Source: Myxococcus eversor
Lineage (GTDB): Bacteria > Myxococcota > Myxococcia > Myxococcales > Myxococcaceae
DNA: 64,000 bases
Direction: 5' to 3'
Assembly: GCF_010894455.1 (NCBI RefSeq)
Contig: NZ_JAAIXY010000003.1
Location: 434,001 to 498,000 of the forward strand
A program made the translations under genes and the position numbers. This document shows positions 57,299 through 64,000 of the stretch, piece after piece. How positions within the stretch are numbered: the first letter of the stretch is position 1; every line of letters starts with the position of its first letter. The notes beneath the pieces were generated by a model. It made no database searches, was not told the DNA's origin, and was given only the letters and a program-made list of their open reading frames with translations.

Positions 57299-57742
57299 AT
57301 GAGGCGGATGTGGGTGGGAGCCAGCGTGCTCGCGCTGGGACTCTCCGGTTGTTCCGCAGTGGGCTCTTTCCGGCCCAACCCCAATGACGAGGATCCGCTC
57401 TACGGAGCCATCCCCGTCGTCAAGGCGCCCCTCGAAGTTCGCTGTGTGGCGCACGGGAAGTCATCGGTGCGCTCCAGTTGCGACGAGGCGCTCTACCTGG
57501 CCACGGAGTACACCCGGCGACTGTCCGTGGGCGACGAAGTCTGCCTGGAGGGTGGCTACGGCGAGGAGCCGGGTTATGCCTGCAAGGCGCGCGCGGCCGT
57601 CATCGACACGTCCCCCAACCAGATAAAGCTGGAGGTGCGAGGAGCAAAGCCGGACTCGCGCTGGTTCAACGTGGAGATGCGGCACGCCTGGTACGAAGAA
57701 GGCGCGCTGGTGGACCTCTATCTCTCCGAGCGGGGTTATTAG
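57299..57742 (+). CDS. Hypothetical small lipoprotein
   Basis: The 147-residue product has a lipobox L-S-G-C (Cys18). The mature part contains four Cys (in R-C-V-A-H, S-C-D-E-A, V-C-L-E-G and Y-A-C-K-A) that probably form two disulphides. No family is recognised. GGAGGAA lies before the ATG. It ends 37 bases before the EcsC gene, on the same strand. Confidence 0.75.
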   Translation: MRRMWVGASVLALGLSGCSAVGSFRPNPNDEDPLYGAIPVVKAPLEVRCVAHGKSSVRSSCDEALYLATEYTRRLSVGDEVCLEGGYGEEPGYACKARAAVIDTSPNQIKLEVRGAKPDSRWFNVEMRHAWYEEGALVDLYLSERGY

Positions 57743-57779
57743 AGGACGCGGGACACCCGCCCCAAGAGGAGCGTCGACA

Positions 57780-58409
57780 ATGGGCTTCTACGACAGCGTG
57801 GCCGAGCGGCTGGCCTTCATGAAGAAGCTGACGCCCGCGGAGCTGAAGAAGCTCGGCTCGGCGCGGCTGTCGGACATCGTTCTCCAGGAGACGAAGCGCG
57901 CCCGCGTGCGGGTGGCGGAGCTGGAGAAGCGCTACCCCCGCGCGGAGGTGCGGGAGCTGGCGCAGCGCCTGGTCGACGAGAAGAAGAACCTGGCCAGCAT
58001 GGTGGGTGGGGTGAGCGGCGTCTTCGGACTCGTCGCGCTGCCGGCCGACCTGCTCTTCATGGCGTATCTGCAGATCATCCTGCTCACCGACCTGGCCACG
58101 CTCTACAAGGTCAACCTCAAGACGGAGCGCGCGCGCGGGGAGATGTTGGACCTGTTCGGCTACGCCAACGGTCTGGGCCCCATCCAACGCTCCAGCCCCA
58201 AGGTGCTGGGGAAGCTGGCCGCGCTGATGCTGGAGAAGGGCGGCCTGCACACGCTGGGGCGCGCCATGCCGCTGGTGGCCGCGCCGATAACGGCCTACTT
58301 CAACAACCAGCACATCCAGCGCGTGGGCGAGCAGGCCGTGCGCTTCTACGAGGGCTTCGACAAGGCCCACGCCAAGGCCAAGGCCGGCCGCCACCAGCAG
58401 GCCAGCTGA
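57780..58409 (+). CDS. EcsC family protein
   Basis: The 209-residue protein fits the EcsC family: basic helical N-terminus, a hydrophobic G-V-F-G-L-V-A-L-P-A-D-L-L-F segment near residue 80 and a conserved Y-A-N-G middle region. EcsC is associated with the Ecs ABC exporter of Bacillus and has no settled activity. AAGAGGAG precedes the ATG. It stands apart from any exporter here. Confidence 0.83.
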   Translation: MGFYDSVAERLAFMKKLTPAELKKLGSARLSDIVLQETKRARVRVAELEKRYPRAEVRELAQRLVDEKKNLASMVGGVSGVFGLVALPADLLFMAYLQIILLTDLATLYKVNLKTERARGEMLDLFGYANGLGPIQRSSPKVLGKLAALMLEKGGLHTLGRAMPLVAAPITAYFNNQHIQRVGEQAVRFYEGFDKAHAKAKAGRHQQAS

Positions 58410-58432
58410 AGGCCACGGGCCGTGCGGATCCA

Positions 58433-58449
58433 CGGGCGCCTGGCGCCCG
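58433..58449 (+). terminator. Hairpin after the EcsC gene
   Basis: CGGGCGCC, one base, GGCGCCCG, then ATTAATTC downstream: an eight-base inverted repeat 23 bases past the stop. The AT-rich tail makes it the best terminator-like site in the region, although the central bases must open to form a loop. Confidence 0.55.
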
Positions 58450-58593
58450 GATTAATTCACGGGTCCGATATGCCCTCGTTGCCTCTTCGTTCCCGATTCC
58501 AGGCGGGGCGAAAGCCCCCATCCATGGCGGGCGACCGAATGAACTCCCAAGGGCCGGACCGGGAGCGGCGCTCGAAAAGGCGGAGGCACGAAG

Positions 58594-59163
58594 ATGTCCG
58601 AGCTTTCGGCGGAAGTGCGTGTGCAGGTGGCGCGGTTGCGGAACCTGGTCATCGATGTGGCGCGCTGCGGCGCCCTCAGCAGCCCTCTGGGTGCCCTGCC
58701 TCACCAGGAGCTGGACCCGATGGAGGTACAGGCCATCTGGTGGTTGAAGGCGGAGAGCCTGCTGCCCGTCAACGTGCTCGCCGACCGACTGGGTGGTATC
58801 GCCCTGCCTCGACTGAGCAGGCTGTTGGACCGCCTGGAGGACGCCAAGCTCGTCCAGCGCGAGCGCTCCGTGCGGCATGATCGCCGCCGCGTGCGAGTGC
58901 GCCTCACCGAGCAGGGCCGCGCCCTGGCGGAGCGCGCGGACACGGTGGTGCAGGAGCGGATGGCGCGCCTGTTGATGCCGCTGGGTGGTGAGCAGCGCAG
59001 CGCGCTGATGGACCTGCTCGAGGGCTGGGTGGAGGCGCTGGGCTGCTGGAACCGCGCGGAGGAGCAGGCCGCGGAAGAGGCCGACGCGGACGGTGCTCGC
59101 GCCACGCCTCATCCCCGCCTCGCCGCCGTCGAGGACGTAGGCGTCACCGCCAACGCGGCCTGA
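58594..59163 (+). CDS. MarR family transcriptional regulator
   Basis: The 189-residue protein has the MarR winged-helix layout: a helix-turn-helix with L-P-V-N-V-L-A-D-R-L-G (about 50-60) and recognition helix P-R-L-S-R-L-L-D-R-L, then a wing with the R-H-D-R-R-R-V-R-V-R-L-T-E-Q-G signature. A Glu/Ala-rich tail follows. The ATG follows GGAGGCACGAAG. The regulated gene is not evident; the next genes downstream are a pseudogene and the exported cluster. Confidence 0.88.
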   Translation: MSELSAEVRVQVARLRNLVIDVARCGALSSPLGALPHQELDPMEVQAIWWLKAESLLPVNVLADRLGGIALPRLSRLLDRLEDAKLVQRERSVRHDRRRVRVRLTEQGRALAERADTVVQERMARLLMPLGGEQRSALMDLLEGWVEALGCWNRAEEQAAEEADADGARATPHPRLAAVEDVGVTANAA

Positions 59164-59232
59164 CGGTTCGCGCTCCGGCGTGGAGGGACATCGCGGAGTA
59201 CGCTGGAGGCCCTCGTCATCCTGGAGTGGCCC

Positions 59233-59496
59233 ATGCGACTCGGCGACGCCTCCACGCCGCCCAACCTGCTCATCATCCTGACGAATCGGCAGCGTCGGCT
59301 CCGCCACTGGCCCCAGGGGTTGGCGGAGCAGCACCTGCCCTCGTTCCAGCACCTCGCGAGCAACGGGCTGAGCTTCGAGCGGGCCTTCACCAACACCTGC
59401 ATGTGCTCGCCCAGTCGGGCCACGCCCGCGGAGCCGACTCCAGGCACAGGACACGCCTGTCGAGCCGACTCCAGGTTGAGTTCGTTGCCTCGATGA
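59233..59496 (+). pseudogene. Truncated sulfatase remnant
   Basis: The first 62 codons are clearly the start of a type I sulfatase: P-P-N-L-L-I-I-L-T-N, F-E-R-A-F-T-N-T-C and the C-S-P-S-R formylglycine site at 58-62. Similarity then stops near 59424 and the rest of a sulfatase (about 400 residues) is missing. Position 18 is Asn where the family has a metal-binding Asp. A 14-base direct repeat lies just past the break. This is a decayed gene. Confidence 0.75.
59431..59475. repeat. 14-base direct repeat at the sulfatase break point
   Basis: GAGCCGACTCCAGG occurs at 59431-59444 and 59462-59475. It begins seven bases after sulfatase similarity ends, so it may mark a deletion or insertion joint. 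Confidence 0.5.
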
Positions 59497-59841
59497 CGAT
59501 GACCCGCCGACGGCGCCCACGCGCTGTCGCGTGAGGGGACTCGTCCATCGAGGACACGCGCCCGCTCCGAGACTCTTGTCGGGCAACCCACTCCAGACCT
59601 CCGCGAGCGAAGCAGCGCGGAACCTCTGGGCTCGTCCTCAGCCCCACGGCGCACGCCCGGCGCGAGGGACGCACCGCGCGATTCCCCCGAGTGCACCCGA
59701 CTTCGAACAGGCGCCGGGCACGCCCCGTAAATGCAACTTGATTACTTTTAGATATCAGTTGCATATTTGCGGGGCTCGCTGACATTCGGGGTCGGACACG
59801 ACCTCTCGTTACCCGTCAGCCACGGAGCAGGAGCGGCGGTC
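59497..59841. other. Gap between the sulfatase remnant and the exported-protein cluster
   Basis: No gene is seen over about 345 bases. The first 200 are GC-rich with no coding pattern and may be the decayed remainder of the sulfatase. At 59728-59775 composition drops sharply to AT-rich sequence holding the TGCAACT element. Confidence 0.55.
59731..59764. promoter_or_regulatory. AT-rich TGCAACT element A with inverted repeat
   Basis: ATGCAACT at 59731-59738 and AGTTGCAT at 59757-59764 form a perfect eight-base inverted repeat around an AT-rich core. The left part shares TGCAACT-2-ATTAC-1-TTTA with a second site at 61999. TGCAACT starts 110 bases before the first gene of the exported cluster. 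The symmetry suggests an operator; half-sites of the TGCAA kind occur in some Fur-family boxes, a weak inference. Confidence 0.55.
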
Positions 59842-60510
59842 ATGAACAGACTCATCTGGGGCGTGGGAGTGGCGGGACTCGCGCTCGCGGCCCTCACGTC
59901 CGTGCTGCTCCGCCGCCCCGTGGAGCCATCCTTCACGGAGGTATCCACGGCGACGGAGTCCGCGCGGGCACCGCGCCTCAACGAAGCAGCCCCGCCACCA
60001 CGCCCCGCGCTCCCCGTCTCCGCTGCGGAGCCCACGAGACCTCCTGACACGGACACTCCGTCGGCGCTCGACACCACGGGACTCGAACCCGCGCCCTCTG
60101 TCCGCGCGCGCCGACCGCCCTCGGAGCCCAGACAGCGCGTCGTTCAAGCACTGCGCGCGGCCGCATCCGGGCCAGCCGCGCGCCGAGAGGCCGTGCTCGC
60201 ATCACTGGCCGCCTCCGGAGAGAGCCACGCCCCCTGGACGCAGCAGGCCCGAGAGGCCCTGGACCTCTGGCGCCAGCAGGTGGCGACGAGCGTGCTGCCC
60301 ATCCAGTCACCGGAGGCACCGCGCTGCTTCGCCGCGGGCTGCGTGAGTCGCGTCACCTTCCCGGACGCGGCCTCCTACGAGGCGGCCTTCCGTCTCACGC
60401 CCGAGCTGCGACTCCCCGGTGGGAGCGCGCACCTGCAACTGCCCGCCGAGCACCTCGCCTCGGGTGAGGTCTCCGCCGCCTGGGTCGTCCTCCCGCCGGA
60501 CGTCCCCTGA
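59842..60510 (+). CDS. Membrane-anchored hypothetical protein
   Basis: The 222-residue protein has an N-terminal hydrophobic segment (residues 4-22) followed by a long Pro/Ala/Thr-rich spacer (25-90). A folded C-terminal part (about 95-222) contains two Cys in R-C-F-A-A-G-C-V. No family is recognised. It is the first gene behind AT-rich element A and ends 53 bases before the next gene, so it probably shares a transcript with it. Confidence 0.7.
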   Translation: MNRLIWGVGVAGLALAALTSVLLRRPVEPSFTEVSTATESARAPRLNEAAPPPRPALPVSAAEPTRPPDTDTPSALDTTGLEPAPSVRARRPPSEPRQRVVQALRAAASGPAARREAVLASLAASGESHAPWTQQAREALDLWRQQVATSVLPIQSPEAPRCFAAGCVSRVTFPDAASYEAAFRLTPELRLPGGSAHLQLPAEHLASGEVSAAWVVLPPDVP

Positions 60511-60563
60511 GCCCCCCATCGCCACTGATTCACCCCAGCAGTCCCACAAGGAGAAGTCCCTCG

Positions 60564-61172
60564 ATGAAGCCCCAGTCCCTGTTCCAGAAGTCCCTGCTCG
60601 CCACCAGCGTCGCGCTCCTGCTCACCGGCTGCGGAAGCACCACCGCCGCCGAGGAGGAAGTCCCCGCCGCCGAGCTGTCCACCGACGACTCCGCGCTGCT
60701 CGGCCTGCTGCCCTCCTGCGAGGAGCCCGAGGAGCTGGCCGAAGTCGTGGAGCACGCCTGCATCCACGCGGAGCTGGGGCCCTTCGAGGCCGCCACCGCC
60801 GCCGCCCTGGGCGCGCCCGTGCTGGTGGACGTCAGCACGCCTCACACCGCGTACAACCTCACCCTCCCTTGGAACACGAACTCCTGGGGCTGGGCGGGCC
60901 GCGTGTCCTTCCTCCCCGATGAGTCCGGTGAGTTCGCCTTCCTGCTGTCGCGCCACCGCGGCCTGCGCATCTACGACGCGGCGACGGGCCTCGAAGTCGC
61001 GCGCGAGTGCCGCTACCAGGTTCCCACCGACGTGTGCGGCGCGCTGAAGACGGCCATCGTCGCGGACCTGGAAGCCGACACCGAGTACTACCTGGAGTTC
61101 CGCTCCGTCCTGAGCCGCAACTCCACCTTCTCGCTCGTCATCGAGGAGGCCGCGCACCACCACGAGCCGTAG
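60564..61172 (+). CDS. HACxH-domain lipoprotein 1
   Basis: The 202-residue product has a lipobox L-L-T-G-C (Cys24). The mature part contains E-H-A-C-I-H near residue 66, H-T-A-Y-N-L-T-L-P near 95 and a later Cys in V-C-G-A-L, ending in V-I-E-E-A-A-H-H-H. The same order of motifs returns in the next three genes. The closely set Cys and His residues suggest metal binding, and the H-H-H tail could add to it; that is inference. AAGGAG stands before the ATG. Not a family I know. Confidence 0.75.
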   Translation: MKPQSLFQKSLLATSVALLLTGCGSTTAAEEEVPAAELSTDDSALLGLLPSCEEPEELAEVVEHACIHAELGPFEAATAAALGAPVLVDVSTPHTAYNLTLPWNTNSWGWAGRVSFLPDESGEFAFLLSRHRGLRIYDAATGLEVARECRYQVPTDVCGALKTAIVADLEADTEYYLEFRSVLSRNSTFSLVIEEAAHHHEP

Positions 61173-61198
61173 TCCCCACCCTCTTTCACCCTCGCGGG

Positions 61199-61218
61199 TG
61201 CCCGGAGCGCTCCGGGCA
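61199..61218 (+). terminator. Twenty-base palindrome after lipoprotein 1
   Basis: TGCCCGGAGC followed by GCTCCGGGCA is perfectly self-complementary and is followed by TTCC, 27 bases after the stop codon. It probably acts as a terminator or attenuator; the next gene starts 91 bases later. Confidence 0.55.
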
Positions 61219-61309
61219 TTCCGCCCCGAGCCACGTCGTCCACGCCACTCCCGCCACCCCATGTCTCTCAATGACACCCTCCTCTCGCCTCCCCATGGAG
61301 CGCTCCCGC

Positions 61310-61948
61310 ATGCGATTGAACCTCCGTGCCCTTCTGGCCTCGTGCGCCGTGGCGGTCTCCGCCTGCGATGGTGGCGAGACGCCCCCGAACGTCGAGCCTC
61401 ACGCCGAAGACCCGTGCGCTCCCAATGGCCACATCCACCGTGAGGCCGAGGGCGACTGGTGTCATTGCAACAAGGGCCACGTCGCCGCGCTCGAAGGCCT
61501 CGCCTGTGAAGTGGACCCCGACTACGTCCCCAGCGACGGCTTCGACTTCGGCGATGACGGGGAACATGCCTGCTGGCACGTCGCGCACGGCCCCTACGTC
61601 ACCGTGACGGCCACCACCACTCGCAACCCACGCGTGGACGACTTCCACACGCACTACACCGTGAAGCTCCGCGAGGAGAACGGCCAGTACACGGGAACCT
61701 TCAGCTACAAGGCCTTCGCCAGCGGTGACTTCGTCGTCTACCTCAGCACGCCCGACGTCCCCGTCACCTTCGTGGAGACCGCCATCCAGACGCAGCTCAC
61801 CCCGGCGGGAACGAAGCCCGCGGGCGACTTCTGCTCGGGCCTTCGACACATGGTCGGCTACGAGCTGACAGACCGCGTCCAGTACACCCTCACGCTCGGC
61901 CCCACCTCGCTCCCCGAGGTCGGCCTGGTCATCGAACACCTCGAATAG
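61310..61948 (+). CDS. HACxH-domain lipoprotein 2 with EGF-like Cys/His module
   Basis: The 212-residue protein has a lipobox V-S-A-C (Cys19; start with GGAG upstream). Residues about 34-66 hold C-A-P-N-G-H-I-H, then W-C-H-C-N-K-G-H and L-A-C, an EGF-like disulphide pattern with several His. The E-H-A-C-W-H domain starts near residue 83, followed by H-T-H-Y-T-V-K-L, V-Y-L-S-T-P-D-V-P, a Cys in D-F-C-S-G and L-G-P-T near the end. Two separate Cys/His-rich parts in one small surface protein favour a metal-binding role. Confidence 0.75.
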   Translation: MRLNLRALLASCAVAVSACDGGETPPNVEPHAEDPCAPNGHIHREAEGDWCHCNKGHVAALEGLACEVDPDYVPSDGFDFGDDGEHACWHVAHGPYVTVTATTTRNPRVDDFHTHYTVKLREENGQYTGTFSYKAFASGDFVVYLSTPDVPVTFVETAIQTQLTPAGTKPAGDFCSGLRHMVGYELTDRVQYTLTLGPTSLPEVGLVIEHLE

Positions 61949-61998
61949 CCATGCACACCCGCACGCCCTCTTCCCAAGGAAAACGTCCGCGCCATTAT

Positions 61999-62023
61999 TG
62001 CAACTCAATTACATTTAAGACAT
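61999..62023. promoter_or_regulatory. AT-rich TGCAACT element B
   Basis: TGCAACTCAATTACATTTAA matches element A at 59732 in TGCAACT, ATTAC and TTTA with the same spacing. It starts 106 bases before HACxH lipoprotein 3, against 110 in element A. TGCAACT-C-AATTACA is also a partial 7-1-7 inverted repeat (five of seven pairs). Confidence 0.55.
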
Positions 62024-62104
62024 GAATGCCCGCGCCGTGGAGTGGCGGTGGACGCCCGCTTCGGTGCCCGCGCGTCGCGCCCGGCGTTTGAAAGGAACCC
62101 CACA

Positions 62105-62812
62105 ATGAAGATGCTGAAGCAGACCCTTTGCGGTGCATTGCTCGGGCTGTCGCTGGCGGCCTGCGGCCCCATGGACGAGGTGGAGCAGGAGTCGGCGGGC
62201 CAGTCGGAGGCGCCGCTGGAGGCAGGGTGCGTATCGGTGGATGACACGCTGATGACGACCCACGCCTGCACCCACGCGAGCAACGGCGCGGACAACGTGA
62301 ATGTGACGGCGAGCGCCACGCGCATCGCCACCGCGCCGGACATCAGCACGCGGCACAAGCACTACACGCTGAACCTTCCGTCGGGGGCGGAGGGCTCGGT
62401 GACGTTCACCCCTGTCGCCGTGACGTCGGGCACCTCCACGGTGGAGTCCATCTCGTTCTATTTGTCGCAGAACGTGGCCTTCACGGTGGTGGACACCACC
62501 ACCAGCGCCACGGTGTCGACGCTCGTCAGCGAGTCCGTCTCGGAGACGGCCTGCTCGCTGACGCAGGCCCGCGTGTATGACCTCGTCGTGGGCCGCGAGT
62601 ACATCCTGGCCACGGGCCCCGCGACGGGGCACCAGGTCGGAGTCGTCCCCGAGTACCTCTTCGACAACCGGGACCGCTTCTACCGGGACCAGGACGGCGA
62701 CGGGTACGGCACCAACACGCCCGTGTACCGCTACGCCTGCGAAGCCCCCGCCGGCTACGTGAAGCAGCGGTTCGACTGCGACGACACGAACCCCGCCATC
62801 TTCAACTGCTGA
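62105..62812 (+). CDS. HACxH-domain lipoprotein 3 with C-terminal MopE-type metal-binding motif
   Basis: The 235-residue product has a lipobox S-L-A-A-C (Cys20). T-H-A-C-T-H appears near residue 56, then H-K-H-Y-T-L-N-L-P, F-Y-L-S-Q-N-V, a Cys in T-A-C-S-L and an A-T-G-P late in the domain. Residues about 195-235 read F-Y-R-D-Q-D-G-D-G-Y-G, an A-C-E-A-P-A-G-Y-V and D-C-D-D-T-N-P-A. This is the PF11617 motif first described in the copper protein MopE, in which the acidic residues hold a metal (calcium in most repeats). AAGGAA lies before the ATG. Confidence 0.8.
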   Translation: MKMLKQTLCGALLGLSLAACGPMDEVEQESAGQSEAPLEAGCVSVDDTLMTTHACTHASNGADNVNVTASATRIATAPDISTRHKHYTLNLPSGAEGSVTFTPVAVTSGTSTVESISFYLSQNVAFTVVDTTTSATVSTLVSESVSETACSLTQARVYDLVVGREYILATGPATGHQVGVVPEYLFDNRDRFYRDQDGDGYGTNTPVYRYACEAPAGYVKQRFDCDDTNPAIFNC

Positions 62813-62854
62813 GCCTCACCCCTCTGTAACCAGAGGCCCACCGTGGCCCCTCCA

Positions 62855-62887
62855 GCGGGGCGCCCTCTGTATTCGAGGGCGCCCCGC
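62855..62887 (+). terminator. Thirteen-pair GC hairpin after lipoprotein 3
   Basis: GCGGGGCGCCCTC pairs perfectly with GAGGGCGCCCCGC around TGTATTC, 43 bases past the stop codon. It is the strongest stem in the window and precedes lipoprotein 4 by 48 bases. No T-run follows. Confidence 0.65.
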
Positions 62888-62934
62888 GCTTCACACCCGT
62901 CCGTCCCAGCATCCCCGCGAGGAAACACCCGACC

Positions 62935-63927
62935 ATGCGTCTGTCTCACGTCGCCGCCCTGCTCTCCACCTGCGCTGTCCTGACCCTGACGGGCTGCGAC
63001 AACGACGACCCCCTCAACCCGAGCCCCGATGCGGGCACCGCGACGGATGCCGGACCGGACTCGGGCACTCCACCAGACTCGGGCACTCCAACAGACGCGG
63101 GCCCTGACGCGGGAGGCGACACCACGAAGCCCCACGTCACCGCGTCCAGCCCCGAGGAAGGCGCGACGAACGTGCTGCCCGTGCAGACCTACAAGGTGGA
63201 TGCGACGAACACGAGCCTGCGGCGGCTCGTCAGCATCTCCTTCAGCGAGCCCATGGACTCCACCGCCGCGCAGGTGACGCTGTTGGACGTGAGCGTGCCC
63301 GCCAACGCCGCTCGAGTCCTCACGGGCACCTGGTCCGAGGATGCGCTGACCTTGTCGCTCTCCATTCCGCGTCCAGAGTCGGACCTGCCACCGCTGGAGG
63401 AGGACAACCGCTACTCGCTGGACCTCACGTCGCTGCGGGATGTCGCGGGCAATACGCTGGACGCGGCGCATGCGGGCCTCGGCAATGGCCGACTGGACTT
63501 CACCACGGGAGAGCGGGACCGCGTCACGGAGCACGCCTGCGGGCACGCGTTGCTGGAGGCTCCCGTGGCCGTGAGGGCGGGCGCGTCTCCGACGACGATG
63601 TATCCCGCGACGGACTCGCCTCACGAGTTCTACGAGCTGACGCTGCCGGCGAGCGGGGCGTCGTTCCTCGGCTACTCGGAGGTCGTCTCCGCGGAGCGCG
63701 ACGAGCCGGTCATCATGTACCTGAACCAGGACGTCCCCGTGGTGGTGCACGACGTGACGGAGAGCGAGACGATGATTGCCTCCTCCGTGACGCCAGCGCC
63801 GCAAGTGTGCCTTCCCGCGATGACCCACGTGCTGAAGTTCACCGCGCCCGCTGGAGACCGCTTCCTGCGCCTCACCTACGGACCGACGCCACTGGAGAAG
63901 TTCACCTTCGTCTTCGAGCGATACTGA
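62935..63927 (+). CDS. HACxH-domain lipoprotein 4 with Ig-like domain
   Basis: The 330-residue protein has a lipobox L-T-G-C (Cys21), then a repetitive Asp/Gly/Pro/Thr linker (D-S-G-T-P-P-D-S-G-T-P type units). Residues 68-200 resemble a Big_5-type Ig-like domain (V-T-A-S-S-P-E-E-G-A-T-N-V start, S-F-S-E-P-M-D). The HACxH domain follows with E-H-A-C-G-H near residue 201, H-E-F-Y-E-L-T-L-P, M-Y-L-N-Q-D-V-P, Cys in Q-V-C-L-P and Y-G-P-T near the end. GAGGAAAC precedes the ATG. Compared with its neighbours it adds a spacer to reach further from the membrane. Confidence 0.78.
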   Translation: MRLSHVAALLSTCAVLTLTGCDNDDPLNPSPDAGTATDAGPDSGTPPDSGTPTDAGPDAGGDTTKPHVTASSPEEGATNVLPVQTYKVDATNTSLRRLVSISFSEPMDSTAAQVTLLDVSVPANAARVLTGTWSEDALTLSLSIPRPESDLPPLEEDNRYSLDLTSLRDVAGNTLDAAHAGLGNGRLDFTTGERDRVTEHACGHALLEAPVAVRAGASPTTMYPATDSPHEFYELTLPASGASFLGYSEVVSAERDEPVIMYLNQDVPVVVHDVTESETMIASSVTPAPQVCLPAMTHVLKFTAPAGDRFLRLTYGPTPLEKFTFVFERY

Positions 63928-63941
63928 CGAGCCGGTGAAGC

Positions 63942-64000
63942 TCACTCCGTGCGCTTGCGCTTGCGCGACATGATGCGACTCAAGGCCACCTCGGTGATGC
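63942..64000 (-). CDS. C-terminal fragment of an unidentified gene (5' part outside window)
   Basis: The last 19 codons of a minus-strand frame end at TGA 63944-63942. The tail is basic (M-S-R-K-R-K-R-T-E at the end), but too short for a family call. It is convergent with lipoprotein 4. Confidence 0.4.
   Translation of the reverse strand, partial: ITEVALSRIMSRKRKRTE

Noticed and set aside
58505..58518. GGGGC-GAAA-GCCCC tetraloop stem as a riboswitch before the MarR gene
   Set aside because: A lone five-pair stem with no surrounding conserved structure.

Overview
The window is very GC-rich (roughly 70%), densely coded and rich in exported lipoproteins. A swarm-interference toxin/immunity pair of the SitA/SitI type, paralogous secreted lipoproteins, an alpha-2-macroglobulin-like protein and complex hybrid histidine kinases all point to a fruiting myxobacterium of the Myxococcaceae (Myxococcus/Corallococcus group). 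I saw no rRNA, tRNA, CRISPR array or intact insertion sequence. All family names are read from motifs by eye; no database search was run.

Layout. 1-3.2 kb (minus strand): a truncated TROVE/Ro60-like RNA-binding protein, a ChrR-like zinc anti-sigma factor, dapD and a small PRC-barrel-like protein. 3.4-9.5 kb (plus): an exported heme-motif lipoprotein with a carbohydrate-binding-like insert plus its DUF1501-type partner, and a group II PLP decarboxylase; between them on the minus strand lies a short SelW-like selenoprotein gene read through an in-frame UGA. 9.4-15.7 kb: a hybrid histidine kinase whose membrane sensor resembles the plant ethylene-binding domain, a GT2 glycosyltransferase, a CPA2 cation/proton antiporter and a small exported protein. 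16.2-25.8 kb: a CmpB-like membrane protein, MreB, an exported hydrolase, a LolA-like exported protein, a GST, a macro-domain protein, a YdeI/OmdA protein with a histone-like tail, a two-gene ABC exporter and a prolyl oligopeptidase. 26-31 kb: a 1403-residue alpha-2-macroglobulin homologue and a 2OG-Fe(II) dioxygenase.

31.1-36 kb (minus): the sitA6/sitI6-like kin-discrimination pair, then an operon of di-heme peroxidase, Tat-type metallophosphatase and SoxA-like c-type cytochrome. 36-45 kb: an MprF-C-terminal-like acyl/aminoacyl transferase, a beta-barrel-like protein coupled to a lipoprotein, a DNRLRE lipoprotein, then MtgA, NlpC/P60 and a MASE1-GAF histidine kinase. 45-59 kb: a zincin-like protein, aminopeptidase N, a DUF6986/CitE-like protein, a zinc-ribbon membrane protein, DUF2804, an operon of TAP-like hydrolase plus NatAB-type ABC transporter, a LEA14-like lipoprotein, panD, a small lipoprotein, EcsC and a MarR regulator, followed by a sulfatase pseudogene.

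59.7-63.9 kb is the most unusual stretch: five exported proteins in a row, four of which share what looks like a common domain of about 130 residues built around an H-A-C-x-H motif. One also ends in a MopE-type metal-binding motif and another carries an EGF-like Cys/His-rich module. Two AT-rich TGCAACT elements stand at nearly the same distance (106 and 110 bases) upstream of two of the genes. Together they look like a surface metal-binding or metal-acquisition locus, though that role is inference. The window ends in the last codons of a minus-strand gene.
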